Assembly (NCBI RefSeq): GCF_001715975.1
Contig: NZ_MARB01000003.1
Span: forward strand, 186,001-250,000
Source: Candidatus Thiodiazotropha endolucinida
GTDB lineage: Bacteria > Pseudomonadota > Gammaproteobacteria > Chromatiales > Chromatiaceae
Length of the DNA: 64,000 nt
Reading direction: 5' to 3'
Shown: in pieces, positions 38,469-46,838 of the stretch
Position numbering within the stretch: the first letter of the stretch is position 1
How the letters are laid out: each line of letters opens with the position of its first letter
Made by a program: the position numbers and the translations under genes
The notes under the pieces: model-generated
The model's input: only the letters and a program-made list of their open reading frames with translations
The model's database searches: none
What the model was told of the DNA's origin: nothing

Positions 38469-38757
38469 CATGGCACCCTCGTTCAAGGTTTCGATTTCAC
38501 AATCCTCATCGACTCACCAGCCCTCCCATTGAAGAGTTGGAGCGGAAATACGTCTCCGTAAATAACCAGGCACAGGATCATCGAATTGATCTATGACGCA
38601 CTCCCATTAACTTCCGGCCAATGCCTGATGCCGGGTCGGCACAATTTCCGTGGAGAAATAATGCTGCGGATTAATAGCCTACTGACCCAAAAAATCTTTT
38701 TATGAACAATTGGTTATAGAAACCTACTATATTCAATATCTCTTAAGTATAAAAGAG

Positions 38758-38771
38758 TTGATTTACATCAA
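38758..38771 (+). promoter_or_regulatory. perfect FNR/Anr box
   Basis: TTGATTTACATCAA matches TTGATNNNNATCAA exactly. Its centre is about 98 bases upstream of the DsrC-like start. A TATCCT (38796-38801) lies where a -10 should be if the box sits at -41.5, the class II activator position. This suggests activation of the DsrC-like gene when oxygen is low. Binding is inferred. Confidence 0.7.
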
Positions 38772-38862
38772 CATCGGGTTAGAAAATCACCGGTTTATCC
38801 TGCTATTTTTAAAAGACAACAACAACAAAAAACACGGCAAAATGCACACCAAGGAGACCAAC

Positions 38863-39252
38863 ATGAGGCTTGAACACCCCGATATAGCCGATCCGCTTGA
38901 GGCGGTAAAGGCTAACAGGACCATCGAAGTAGACGGTCGGATGATCGCCATTGATGATGAAGGGTATCTAATCGACTTCGATGACTGGAGTCCTGCAGTG
39001 ACTGAAGCCCTAGCAGAAGCCGCTGGTGTAAAACTGACCGAAGAACATTGGTTGTTGATCGATTTTCTGCATCGTTTTTACAAAGAGTATGAGATCGCAC
39101 CGGAGATACCGATCCTGGCCCGCAATCTGTGCAAGGACCAAAACGATTGCCGCTGGACCAAACGCTATATTGAGACCCTTTTTCCCGGTGGCGCAAAGAT
39201 GGCATGCCGTTTTGCTGGCCTGACAAGGCCTGTCGGACGCAGCTGCCTGTAG
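38863..39252 (+). CDS. DsrC/TusE-family sulfur-carrier-like protein
   Basis: A 129-residue DsrC/TusE/DsvC-family protein. Core landmarks are IAIDDEGYLIDFDDWSP (about 27-43), AGVKLTEEHWLLIDFLHRFY and the C-terminal LFPGGAKMACRFAGL. DsrC carries sulfur on C-terminal cysteines; TusE relays sulfur for tRNA thiolation. Both DsrC cysteines are present, but 12 residues separate them (Cys-RFAGLTRPVGRS-Cys) rather than the canonical 10, so this is a divergent paralogue. Start 38863 follows AAGGAG; upstream in-frame ATGs are rejected. A perfect FNR box lies upstream. No dsr or tus partners adjoin. Confidence 0.85.
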   Translation: MRLEHPDIADPLEAVKANRTIEVDGRMIAIDDEGYLIDFDDWSPAVTEALAEAAGVKLTEEHWLLIDFLHRFYKEYEIAPEIPILARNLCKDQNDCRWTKRYIETLFPGGAKMACRFAGLTRPVGRSCL

Positions 39253-39340
39253 TCGACAGACCTTCACAGTCTGGCGTTACCCGGCAACATGAGCAGTAGT
39301 ATCACAGGGGCGCCTTGCTCAGGGATTCGTGTACTCTTTC

Positions 39341-39610
39341 CTAGGCACTGTTAACACTGATTCATCCGGCTCTGTCGTGCCTGATAAAACACCTGTGATG
39401 GCGTGGTATAGTTTGGAAATATCCAACTGAACAACGGACCACACAGGGTGACGCCTCTTTCAGACACACCCCAAGGGCACTTCCTTCGGGGCGCAACCCA
39501 AAGCACTGGGACCATTTTCACGCCCGGCGGTGTTATCATTCGCTCATTCCACTTTGCTGGATGAAAAACGGCCCCGGCAGAACTGATTGGATTCATCCCA
39601 GCTGGCCCTG
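39341..39610. repeat. TIR repeat, copy C (degenerate)
   Basis: About 270 bases resembling copy B: left end CTAGGCACTGTTAACACTGA, shared interior including CACACCCCAAGGGCACTTCC and GTTATCATTCGCTCATT, and a right end (CTGATTGGATTCAT) that no longer pairs well. Old, decayed copy between the DsrC-like gene and creA. Confidence 0.7.
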
Positions 39611-39637
39611 AACAATCGGGACAAAAAACCTTGAACC

Positions 39638-40189
39638 ATGACTCTCAAGCCGCAAGTCGCACTACAGCCCACACACAATCCAGACCGTCCGAGGCGTTAC
39701 ACCATTCCGGCCGCGCTGCTGTTTATGCTCTTTTCCTCTCTGCTGCAAGGGGAAGAGCTGGGGCAGGTGAGTACCAAATTCCGGGTTGTCGGTCCCAACG
39801 ATAAAATTATCATCGAGGCCTTCGATGATCCGGCTGTTCCCGGTGTCACCTGCTATCTGAGCAGGGCTAAAACAGGAGGCGTCGGTGGCGCCATCGGTAT
39901 TGCAGAGGACACCTCAGACGCCTCGATCGCCTGCCGACAGACGGGTCCGGTGAAGCTGGCCGCAGACATTCTGAACAAGTCACGGGATGGTGAAGAGGTC
40001 TTTAAACAACGCACATCCATTTTGTTCAAAACGATGCAGGTTGTCAGGTTCTATGATGAAAAACGCAATACCCTGGTCTATATGACTTACAGCGATAAAC
40101 TGGTGGATGGCTCGCCGAAAAACAGCATCACAGCGGTTCCACTCTATCGACCGGCACCACTCCCGGTACCCGGCCCGAACAGCCAATGA
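39638..40189 (+). CDS. creA: CreA family exported protein
   Basis: A 183-residue CreA-family protein of unknown function. A hydrophobic segment (AALLFMLFSSLLQGE, about 25-40) serves as signal peptide, followed by the family core DDPAVPGVTCYLSRAKTGG and SIACRQTGPV, with two cysteines that may pair. The late RFYDEKRNTLVYMTYSDKLV block is also typical. Overlaps the next gene by ATGA. Confidence 0.85.
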   Translation: MTLKPQVALQPTHNPDRPRRYTIPAALLFMLFSSLLQGEELGQVSTKFRVVGPNDKIIIEAFDDPAVPGVTCYLSRAKTGGVGGAIGIAEDTSDASIACRQTGPVKLAADILNKSRDGEEVFKQRTSILFKTMQVVRFYDEKRNTLVYMTYSDKLVDGSPKNSITAVPLYRPAPLPVPGPNSQ

Positions 40190-40761
40190 ACCAACCGCTG
40201 CATACCGGTCGCCTGGTGCTGACACCGGAAGATCCCTATCTGCTGCCTGATGATCCTGAAGCTATCCTCACCAAACTACATGAGATAGGTTTGATAGAAG
40301 GTGCCCTGGAGAGTGGCCCGGGATATCTGCTGGGGGAACATTTCATGCAGCTGGTGACCTTCATGGGGTGCTCTCCCTATATCCGCTTGCAAGCGGATGC
40401 GTCTGGCGAACCTTTCTGCCACCTATTACAAGACGGCCCTTACCCCCGCCCCAAATTGCTTTGCGGCACAAACACTCAGCCCCCTCGTTGCGAGGCCTGC
40501 CGCAAACGATTGAGTGAGTGGCGTGACAGCTTCGAATCCTGCCTGACGGGTAATGACAGCTGCAAGGTCGGCTGTCCCCATTGCGGTCACCGCCAGGATC
40601 CGTTTACCTACGACTTCAGGCAGAGCGCAGGTTGCGGACGCCTGTTTCTATTTGTGGAAAACATCTTCCCCCAGGAAGCGATCCCATCACCCACACTGCT
40701 CACGGCTTTGGAACTGGCTTGCATTGGGCATCCGTGGCGCTATTTCTATCAGCAGATATGA
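40186..40761 (+). CDS. cysteine-rich uncharacterised protein coupled to creA
   Basis: A 191-residue soluble protein that begins inside the creA stop (ATGA overlap), so it is translationally coupled. It contains possible zinc-binding pairs in CEACRKR and CKVGCPHCGHR, plus a GCGRLF segment, suggesting a zinc-ribbon-like middle. N-terminal TPEDPYLLPDDPEAILTKL resembles nothing I can name. The coupling to an exported protein is notable because this one has no signal peptide. Confidence 0.65.
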   Translation: MNQPLHTGRLVLTPEDPYLLPDDPEAILTKLHEIGLIEGALESGPGYLLGEHFMQLVTFMGCSPYIRLQADASGEPFCHLLQDGPYPRPKLLCGTNTQPPRCEACRKRLSEWRDSFESCLTGNDSCKVGCPHCGHRQDPFTYDFRQSAGCGRLFLFVENIFPQEAIPSPTLLTALELACIGHPWRYFYQQI

Positions 40762-40817
40762 TCTCCGGGTTGAACATCCCGGGCTTTGTCCCCTGGGCTC
40801 TGATTTGTTGCCGACGC

Positions 40818-42359
40818 TTAACCCAACTGACAACGGTTTTTACCGGCCTTCTTCGCCTCATAGAGGGCCTTGTCCGCCCGTAAAAACACGCTATCGATTG
40901 AATCACTCCCGGTAAAGGGCGCGATACCGCACGAAATGGTCACCGGAACCGGTTTTCCGGCTGAATGAAAGCCATTGGTCTCCACCGACCTGCGCATCTC
41001 ATCAGCCACCTTCAATGCCTCGCCACCTTTGGTACCGCAAAGCAGGCAGACGAACTCCTCACCACCATAGCGGGCAATGAAGTCAGTTACTCTGAGGCGT
41101 GACTGAAGACTCTTTGCGATGACCCGCAGGGCCTTATCTCCGGCCTGATGACCAAAGCGATCATTGATCGATTTAAAATCATCGATGTCCCAGACCAGCA
41201 TACAGAGAGGGTCGTTGAATCGCTTCCAGCGGGCATACTCTTGCTCCACCCGCTCTTCGTAGGCCAGGCGGTTGGGCAATCCTGTCACGGCATCAATCAG
41301 CGCCATATGATGGGCCTCGACCATGCGTGAGCGCAATTCGCTGGACTCCTTCTCCAGTTTCGCCAACCGATGTTTCAACTCCTGCTCACTCGCTTCGGTT
41401 TTTCGGTGCCACTGTTTCTCTTCCTGAAGGTAGTCATCGATATTACTCTGGATAAGGCTCAAGCGGTCACGCACGGCCGTCTTCAACTGTTGCAGATCGG
41501 TCGCCGCCTGGACACTTTCACCCAGATCACCGACATGGCCGGTCACCTTCTCGCTCAAACTCCGACCGTGCTCGATAATCTGATTTCGTCCATCGTGGGC
41601 ACTTTGCAGATGCACACCCAGATCCTGCAGGCGCTGGGTCAATTCTTCCAGAAAATCCTCTGCCTCTTTGATCTCCATCTGAACCTGGCCATAGGATTTT
41701 GCCGAGAGTTCGAGCAGATCACGCAGGACTTCCGACCAGGCATCGGTTGATGCCTTTCCGTCGAGACGCCGTTTCAATTGATTGATTTCATCTCCCCAAT
41801 GCCCCGGCCACGAGGCCTGCTCCAGTAGATTGAGCAGAATATCATTAGGTTTCGGCCCCTGCTCATGTTCACCTTGAGGTCCACCCAGCAGACGTTCGAA
41901 CAACCCTGTCTTTTTCACTTTTACGGGCTGTTCTCTGCTCAAGAGCTGAACCAATCGGGAGAACTGACCAATTTCCATCTGTGACGGATCATCGGCCAGC
42001 TGATGCATAAGCCCAGCCGCTTCCTGTGCCTCTTTTTTGTTTAATTGGAGGGAATTGAGCAGCTTGATGTAGTCGCCTGTCGTATCGACATCCTCTTCAC
42101 CGGCATCTTCCGAGAAGTGGAGCAATCCGTCCGACAGAGCATTCAGTTTACTCTTCAGTTTATCGTTGACACCACCGCGGACAGCGTCACGGACCCCCTT
42201 CAGGTGGGGGTCCAGGCGGGAATCGAGACCGTTGGCTGCAAGGGTCAAGCGTATGATGGTGCGAGTCAGTAACTCCTTCAGCTCGCGGTTGGCTTCATCC
42301 TCGCTTTCATGTTGGCGCAGTAGATCTTCGTATCGCTCTTTCCAGTCTTTCTCATTCAT
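40818..42359 (-). CDS. diguanylate cyclase with long coiled-coil N-terminus
   Basis: A 513-residue cytoplasmic GGDEF protein. The C-terminal 170 residues hold DAVTGLPNRLAYEERV, the active-site loop RYGGEEF and an RxxD inhibitory site (RVTD) just before it, so it should make c-di-GMP under product control. The first 330 residues are helical with coiled-coil stretches and no recognised sensor. Convergent with the creA pair. Third c-di-GMP protein type in the window. Confidence 0.9.
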   Translation of the reverse strand: MNEKDWKERYEDLLRQHESEDEANRELKELLTRTIIRLTLAANGLDSRLDPHLKGVRDAVRGGVNDKLKSKLNALSDGLLHFSEDAGEEDVDTTGDYIKLLNSLQLNKKEAQEAAGLMHQLADDPSQMEIGQFSRLVQLLSREQPVKVKKTGLFERLLGGPQGEHEQGPKPNDILLNLLEQASWPGHWGDEINQLKRRLDGKASTDAWSEVLRDLLELSAKSYGQVQMEIKEAEDFLEELTQRLQDLGVHLQSAHDGRNQIIEHGRSLSEKVTGHVGDLGESVQAATDLQQLKTAVRDRLSLIQSNIDDYLQEEKQWHRKTEASEQELKHRLAKLEKESSELRSRMVEAHHMALIDAVTGLPNRLAYEERVEQEYARWKRFNDPLCMLVWDIDDFKSINDRFGHQAGDKALRVIAKSLQSRLRVTDFIARYGGEEFVCLLCGTKGGEALKVADEMRRSVETNGFHSAGKPVPVTISCGIAPFTGSDSIDSVFLRADKALYEAKKAGKNRCQLG

Positions 42360-42444
42360 CGCTTATCGCCATTCTCGCGAGAGTATGTAAAGCGTAACCG
42401 TAATGCTGTCAGCAACCAAATCCAGGTATTGTCGAGGAAATCCC

Positions 42445-43248
42445 TCATGCGGCCATGGGCAGCACAACATCTTTCGGCAATTCGATCTCCAGACTGACCG
42501 GCAAGTGGTCCGAGTGTGCATAGTTGAGCACTTCCGACTTGGCCACTTTCAGGGTGGGCGAGGCCAGGATATGGTCCAGCTTGCGACTCGGGCGCCAACT
42601 GGGGAAGGTCATCATGTCGCAGGGACTGCCTTGCAGGTTGGTCCGTTCGATCAGGTAGCGAAATTCCTGAGAACTGCAGCCACAGTTGAAATCCCCCATT
42701 AATACCAGATGTGAGTAGTGAGATACCAGATCACTGACATAGGAGAGCTGACGCAGACGTGCCCGACGGCCCAATGCCAGGTGCATCATGCAGATACCCA
42801 ACGGCTTCTCGTTGGTCTCAAACTCCATCAACACGGCACCACGGCCAGGTAATCCGGGCAGTCGGTACTCTGAAATGATGCTCGGCTCAACCCGGCTGAG
42901 CACACCGTTGCTATGTTGAGCCAGCTTGCCCAACTTTCGATTCACCTGCCGGTACCAGTAGGGAAAGCCCGCATGCTCGGCCAGATAGGCGGTCTGGTCG
43001 ATAAAACCGCTGCGCAGACTGCCTGAATCGACTTCCTGCAGCCCCACCACATCGAAATCCTTCAACAGATGCGCAATCCGATTCAGGTTCCCCAGCTGCT
43101 GCTTATGCGGCAGCATCTGTTTCCAGCCACGGGTGACATACTCATGGTAGCGCCTGGTATCGGCGCCGGCCTGTATGTTGTAGCTGAGCAGGCGCAGTCT
43201 GTCTGCACCGTCCAGCATGGACTGGTTCTGAATGATTTGATTGTGCAT
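42445..43248 (-). CDS. endonuclease/exonuclease/phosphatase (EEP) family hydrolase
   Basis: A 267-residue EEP-fold protein. Catalytic motifs in order: LRLLSYNIQAG (about 18-28), VVGLQEVDSG, LVLMGDFNCG, RKLDHILAS and NYAHSDHLPVSLEI. Metal-dependent phosphodiesterase or phosphatase; members act on DNA, lipids or phosphoinositides, and the substrate is not predictable. The last motif has the expected SDHLP. No operon partner: 85 bases separate it from the cyclase downstream. Confidence 0.88.
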   Translation of the reverse strand: MHNQIIQNQSMLDGADRLRLLSYNIQAGADTRRYHEYVTRGWKQMLPHKQQLGNLNRIAHLLKDFDVVGLQEVDSGSLRSGFIDQTAYLAEHAGFPYWYRQVNRKLGKLAQHSNGVLSRVEPSIISEYRLPGLPGRGAVLMEFETNEKPLGICMMHLALGRRARLRQLSYVSDLVSHYSHLVLMGDFNCGCSSQEFRYLIERTNLQGSPCDMMTFPSWRPSRKLDHILASPTLKVAKSEVLNYAHSDHLPVSLEIELPKDVVLPMAA

Positions 43249-43363
43249 CGTTATACTGGCGCGTGTTTTGATTATTACCTCGACTGCACTAGTCTTTACG
43301 GCAACACAGGCTTAAAACTTGAGTGTCATCGCACAAGTTGCTAATACAATAGCATGCAAACGT

Positions 43364-43387
43364 AAAAAGGCGGCCATAAGCCGCCTT
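43364..43387 (-). terminator. rho-independent terminator of the cytochrome c4 gene
   Basis: AAGGCGGC and GCCGCCTT pair around a 5-base loop; read on the minus strand the stem is followed by TTTTT. It lies about 30 bases after the cytochrome c4 stop. Confidence 0.75.
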
Positions 43388-43418
43388 ATTGTATCGGTTA
43401 TCGGTACGAAAATGGTGA

Positions 43419-44030
43419 TTACCTGCTCAAACCCTGTACATACTGGGCAACCGCCGCCATCTCTTCGTCACTCATACGGGACGCAACTCCCTGCATCATC
43501 TTGCTCGCATCGTTGGTGCGCTTGCCGTCACGAAAATCTTTCAGCGCCTTTTCCACATAGGGAGCATGCTGACCGGCTATACCAGGAAAGTTGGCTTGCG
43601 GGTTACCTGATCCAGCAGGGCCGTGGCAGGCCATGCAGGCAGCCACGCCGGTCTCTAAATTCCCGGCCCTATAGATCGCTTCGCCGGTTCTGACCTTGTC
43701 CGCTGCAGCCTCACCGATCTGCCGTTTCTGACTGGAGTAGTAGGCAGCCAGGTCTGCAATATCCTGATCGGAGAGCGGCATTGCCATCGGTGACATGGTT
43801 TGATCGACACGGGCGCCCGATTTAAAGTCCTTGATCTGCTTCTCGATGTATCTTGGAGACTGTCCCGCAATTTTCGGCCACAGGGGATTGATAGGGCTAT
43901 TCCCATCAGCGCCATGGCATCCTGCACAGATTGCAGCCTTGTTTTTTCCCTCATCTGCATTCCCGGCGGCATGGGCCAGGTTGAAACCGATGCTAAGGGC
44001 GATAATTGCGGTTATGAACCATTTATTCAT
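43419..44030 (-). CDS. cytochrome c4-like dihaem cytochrome
   Basis: A 203-residue exported cytochrome with two haem domains. Signal peptide MNKWFITAIIALSIGFNLAHA; haem motifs CAGCH (about 34-38) and CMACH (about 132-136); axial Met candidates in MSPMAMPLSDQDI and MQGVASRMSDEEM. Cytochrome c4 passes electrons from bc1 to terminal oxidases. The start at 44030 (ATG) is preferred over an upstream TTG. A clear intrinsic terminator follows. Confidence 0.9.
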   Translation of the reverse strand: MNKWFITAIIALSIGFNLAHAAGNADEGKNKAAICAGCHGADGNSPINPLWPKIAGQSPRYIEKQIKDFKSGARVDQTMSPMAMPLSDQDIADLAAYYSSQKRQIGEAAADKVRTGEAIYRAGNLETGVAACMACHGPAGSGNPQANFPGIAGQHAPYVEKALKDFRDGKRTNDASKMMQGVASRMSDEEMAAVAQYVQGLSR

Positions 44031-44198
44031 GATCAATCCTGCTCTAAATTCTGCTGGATATGTTGAAATTCCGAGCTTTGCTGTCCCACACTCCCATCGG
44101 AGGAAACCTCGAAAGCCACCAAAAAAGCTGCGAAACTATAGCAGAATTTTCTAATAAAGGTCAAAATCAGACACTCCGATTCGCCATAGGTTCTATCT

Positions 44199-44426
44199 AT
44201 GCAGAAAGACCCCGACCAAACCATCGTGAAGCGCTGTTACGCGGTTATCTACACCCCCAGCCAACGCCGCAAGCGCTTCCCGGAAAACTGCGTACAACCG
44301 TTCGCCAGCGCTGAAGATGCCCTGGCAGCCGCCTCTGAGCAGAAAGACCGTCACGCAGCGGAGGTGATGGGGCCTTCACGCTCGTCCGAAGGATTTCGCC
44401 TCTATTACCTGTTGAGATGGTTATAG
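44199..44426 (+). CDS. small uncharacterised protein
   Basis: A 75-residue, slightly basic protein with a coherent composition (CYAVIYTPSQRRKRFPENC, then SAEDALAAASEQKDRHAAEV). It resembles conserved short proteins of proteobacteria but I cannot name a family. No strong ribosome site. It is convergent with the HIT-like gene, with 28 bases between their ends. Confidence 0.5.
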   Translation: MQKDPDQTIVKRCYAVIYTPSQRRKRFPENCVQPFASAEDALAAASEQKDRHAAEVMGPSRSSEGFRLYYLLRWL

Positions 44427-44454
44427 TCACTGCCCCATCCCCCACGAATCCCGC

Positions 44455-45489
44455 TCACACCCTGAGCTTACCCATCTCCTGCTCGATCGCCATGCCATCC
44501 AGGGTTTCGAAATCTGATCGACTGAATGTGGTAATACCGCCGGCGAGTTCATACCAGGCAAAACCATTCGTCCAGGGCGCATGCTGATAATGACCTTGCC
44601 GTTTGCGTGAGAGGCAGTAGAGTCGGCCTGGCCGAAAGATCAGATTATAACTGGTCTTCCGTTCATGCAGTGTCCGTATATGCGCCCAGGCCGCAGCTGC
44701 AGAGCTGAACACCTCGCACGACAGGGGGTAATGCAATCTACCACCATTATGGTGCCAACACGCCCTTTCAATAGGCAAAGGAGATGAGCGCACATAGAAT
44801 TGAAAATGAAGGTGATTAACGGAAGCGTAGGCACCATAGCTGTTGTAGGCGATACCCAGCCCCGGCAATCCTGACCCCAATTCCTCTGCCAGGGACCAGA
44901 CATAGTCATGGTATCCGGCACTCAACAGTTGTGGATGTCGGGCACGCCTGTCCGGTACCAGCAACCCATGCAGCGGTGCGAAGGGGAATTTATTATAGAG
45001 CAGTTCGACCTCATTCCCCCGCAACTCCCCCGCCCAGAGGACCTCTTTACGAAGATAGGGCTTATTGAAGTTGAAACCGTTTGGGTCGAAGGGACGACTG
45101 ATTCCCTGCACCGGCTGACGGCTCATGCGAGAGGGCCGAAATGCCCGAACGTGATTGAACTGCAGCTCCCACTCCCCCGATTCGCGAAATTCGGTGGCTT
45201 GTATACCCTCGAATCCGATCGCCATCAGTTTCAGGAAGACCAGTTGATCATCCTCGGCGCCAGCCAGTTCACGGCCTCCGCTCAAGGCTTCCCGGCAGTA
45301 TGCGGACAGGTTATCGAAACGGTGAGCCAAATCCCGCTTGAGTATCTGATAGATATCAGTATCAAAACAGGCGTTGGCATGCACCAGGATGTAGCTGCCG
45401 AGACCGGGATTGCTCAGCAACCGCTGCAACCCGGAAGTAAACGCCTGTTTCAGTACCTCAAGGGAGTTAAAGGGAGGCGCAGTAGTCAA
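44455..45489 (-). CDS. HIT-superfamily nucleotidyltransferase/phosphorylase-like protein
   Basis: A 344-residue protein with a HxHxQ motif (His226-Leu-His228-Phe-Gln230 in NHLHFQFYV), the mark of HIT/GalT/Ap4A phosphorylase-like enzymes that transfer nucleotidyl groups via a histidine. Supporting segments are LLYNKFPFAPLHGLLVPD and NSYGAYASVNH. I cannot assign a substrate. It starts 3 bases after the stop of the copper chaperone gene, so the two are co-translated, an unexpected pair. Confidence 0.65.
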   Translation of the reverse strand: MTTAPPFNSLEVLKQAFTSGLQRLLSNPGLGSYILVHANACFDTDIYQILKRDLAHRFDNLSAYCREALSGGRELAGAEDDQLVFLKLMAIGFEGIQATEFRESGEWELQFNHVRAFRPSRMSRQPVQGISRPFDPNGFNFNKPYLRKEVLWAGELRGNEVELLYNKFPFAPLHGLLVPDRRARHPQLLSAGYHDYVWSLAEELGSGLPGLGIAYNSYGAYASVNHLHFQFYVRSSPLPIERACWHHNGGRLHYPLSCEVFSSAAAAWAHIRTLHERKTSYNLIFRPGRLYCLSRKRQGHYQHAPWTNGFAWYELAGGITTFSRSDFETLDGMAIEQEMGKLRV

Positions 45490-45492
45490 CTA

Positions 45493-45978
45493 TCAATGCA
45501 TATGGCGCTGGTGGCCATCCTGTTTCATGCGCATCTGCAATTTACGCACCGGGGCATCCACTTGCAGGCTCGATCCATCCTCGAAGGTCAGCGTCAACGA
45601 CACCTTCTCATCCTGGACCAGTTTCTGCTTCAGACCGATCAGCATCAAATGCAGCCCACCGGGCTGCAACTTGACCATCTCGCCAACAGGCAGATCAATC
45701 TTCTCCACCTTGCGCATACGCATCATCCCCTCTTCCATGGTATGGGTATGCAACTCCACCACTTCTGCGGCAGGACTGCTGGCAGCCGTCAAGGCACTCC
45801 CCTCTTTGCCCATATTGTGCAAACCCATGAAAGATGCAGAGTTCGGCTGACCCGGCGGAACAGCCCTGACATAGGGATCGTCCACCATAATACCGTCAGC
45901 GACATTCCCCGCGACAGCTGCCTGACCGGCACAGATGAGAAACAATCCGACTAGAGAAAAACGTTTGAAACAGGACAT
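45493..45978 (-). CDS. periplasmic copper chaperone PCu(A)C
   Basis: A 161-residue exported PCu(A)C protein that delivers Cu(I) to the CuA site of cytochrome oxidases. Signal peptide RFSLVGLFLICAGQAAVA; Cu ligands in VVELHTHTMEEGMMRMR and PGGLHLMLIGL; a further Met/His-rich tail (MRMKQDGHQRHMH). The start at 45978 follows GAGGAG; a longer frame to 46074 lacks a signal peptide. An inverted repeat overlaps the possible promoter at 46139-46155. Confidence 0.9.
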   Translation of the reverse strand: MSCFKRFSLVGLFLICAGQAAVAGNVADGIMVDDPYVRAVPPGQPNSASFMGLHNMGKEGSALTAASSPAAEVVELHTHTMEEGMMRMRKVEKIDLPVGEMVKLQPGGLHLMLIGLKQKLVQDEKVSLTLTFEDGSSLQVDAPVRKLQMRMKQDGHQRHMH

Positions 45979-46138
45979 CTTGCTGAACTCCTCGTGCGTA
46001 TCACTATCTTCAATCAATCTTCGACGGAAGTAGCCGTATATGGCTGACTCAAAAGCTGACGAGAATGACATCAATGCCTACTCCAAGGCAATCCAAATCG
46101 AAGTAAATTATGTCAATTCATGACATTTATAGGCCATT

Positions 46139-46155
46139 TGACACAAGACGTGTCA
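46139..46155. promoter_or_regulatory. inverted repeat upstream of the copper chaperone gene
   Basis: TGACAC and GTGTCA flank AAGAC, a perfect 6-base dyad. On the minus strand it overlaps the likely -35 region of a promoter with TATAAA as -10. Possible operator; factor unknown. Confidence 0.3.
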
Positions 46156-46196
46156 TTTGACCTATCCGATAGATCGCAATTTCTGTTTATTTGAAC

Positions 46197-46232
46197 AAAA
46201 AAAAGCGCCTGACACTGGAGCAGGCGCTTTTC
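46197..46232 (-). terminator. rho-independent terminator of the small cytochrome gene
   Basis: AAAGCGCCTG pairs with CAGGCGCTTT around 9 bases; read on the minus strand the stem is followed by a run of eight or more T. It lies about 30 bases past the cytochrome stop. Confidence 0.8.
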
Positions 46233-46261
46233 CGACATCCAATTTGGAAGGACGTTCTGGA

Positions 46262-46594
46262 TCAGAGCGTCAACAGCCAGTCAACGATGACCTTGATGTC
46301 TTCATCACTGACATGCGCATTAGGCGGCATAGGTACAGGACCCCATACACCGGATCCACCCGCCTTAACCTTTGCGGCCAGCATCTCGGCGGCACCTTCC
46401 TGGCCCTTATATTTGGCAGCGACCTCTTTGTAAGCAGGTCCGACTACCTTGGTTTCAAGCTGGTGGCAGGCCATGCAGCCACGTTGAGTCGCGAGTGCCA
46501 CAGGATCAGCGCTAGCAGTTGCCACGGCGCCCAGAGACAGAACTGTCGCGCTGGTTGCCAGTAGCATCATCTTCATCTTATTCATCTTATTCAT
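46262..46594 (-). CDS. small monohaem cytochrome c (c551/c5-like)
   Basis: A 110-residue exported cytochrome with a signal peptide (MLLATSATVLSLGAVATASA), one haem motif CMACH (about 40-44) and an axial Met in VPMPPNAHVSDEDI. Likely a soluble periplasmic electron carrier. Neighbours are the copper chaperone and the YqhA-like gene; each seems separately transcribed. Confidence 0.9.
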   Translation of the reverse strand: MNKMNKMKMMLLATSATVLSLGAVATASADPVALATQRGCMACHQLETKVVGPAYKEVAAKYKGQEGAAEMLAAKVKAGGSGVWGPVPMPPNAHVSDEDIKVIVDWLLTL

Positions 46595-46838
46595 CAGGTA
46601 TTATCCTCTAAATTCAAACAGTTATCACTCACACACCTGAAGGGAACAGTATCACCCTTCCCTTAAACCCGGCGGATTATAAAGTAAATGGACCACCATT
46701 GGCTATCAAAGACAATTATCAATCGGGTTAGTTTACATTAAATCACAACACACTTTACCCCATTGACAACAACTTAATGACACACTCACAGTCATGAAAT
46801 TCCATTTAGCAATCAACTTGTTACAAAGATCAGGCAAA

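Noticed and set aside
32362-38667. Shared GAAATAATGCTGC sequence at two intergenic sites as a repeat
   Set aside because: A 13-base match is expected many times by chance in 64 kb.
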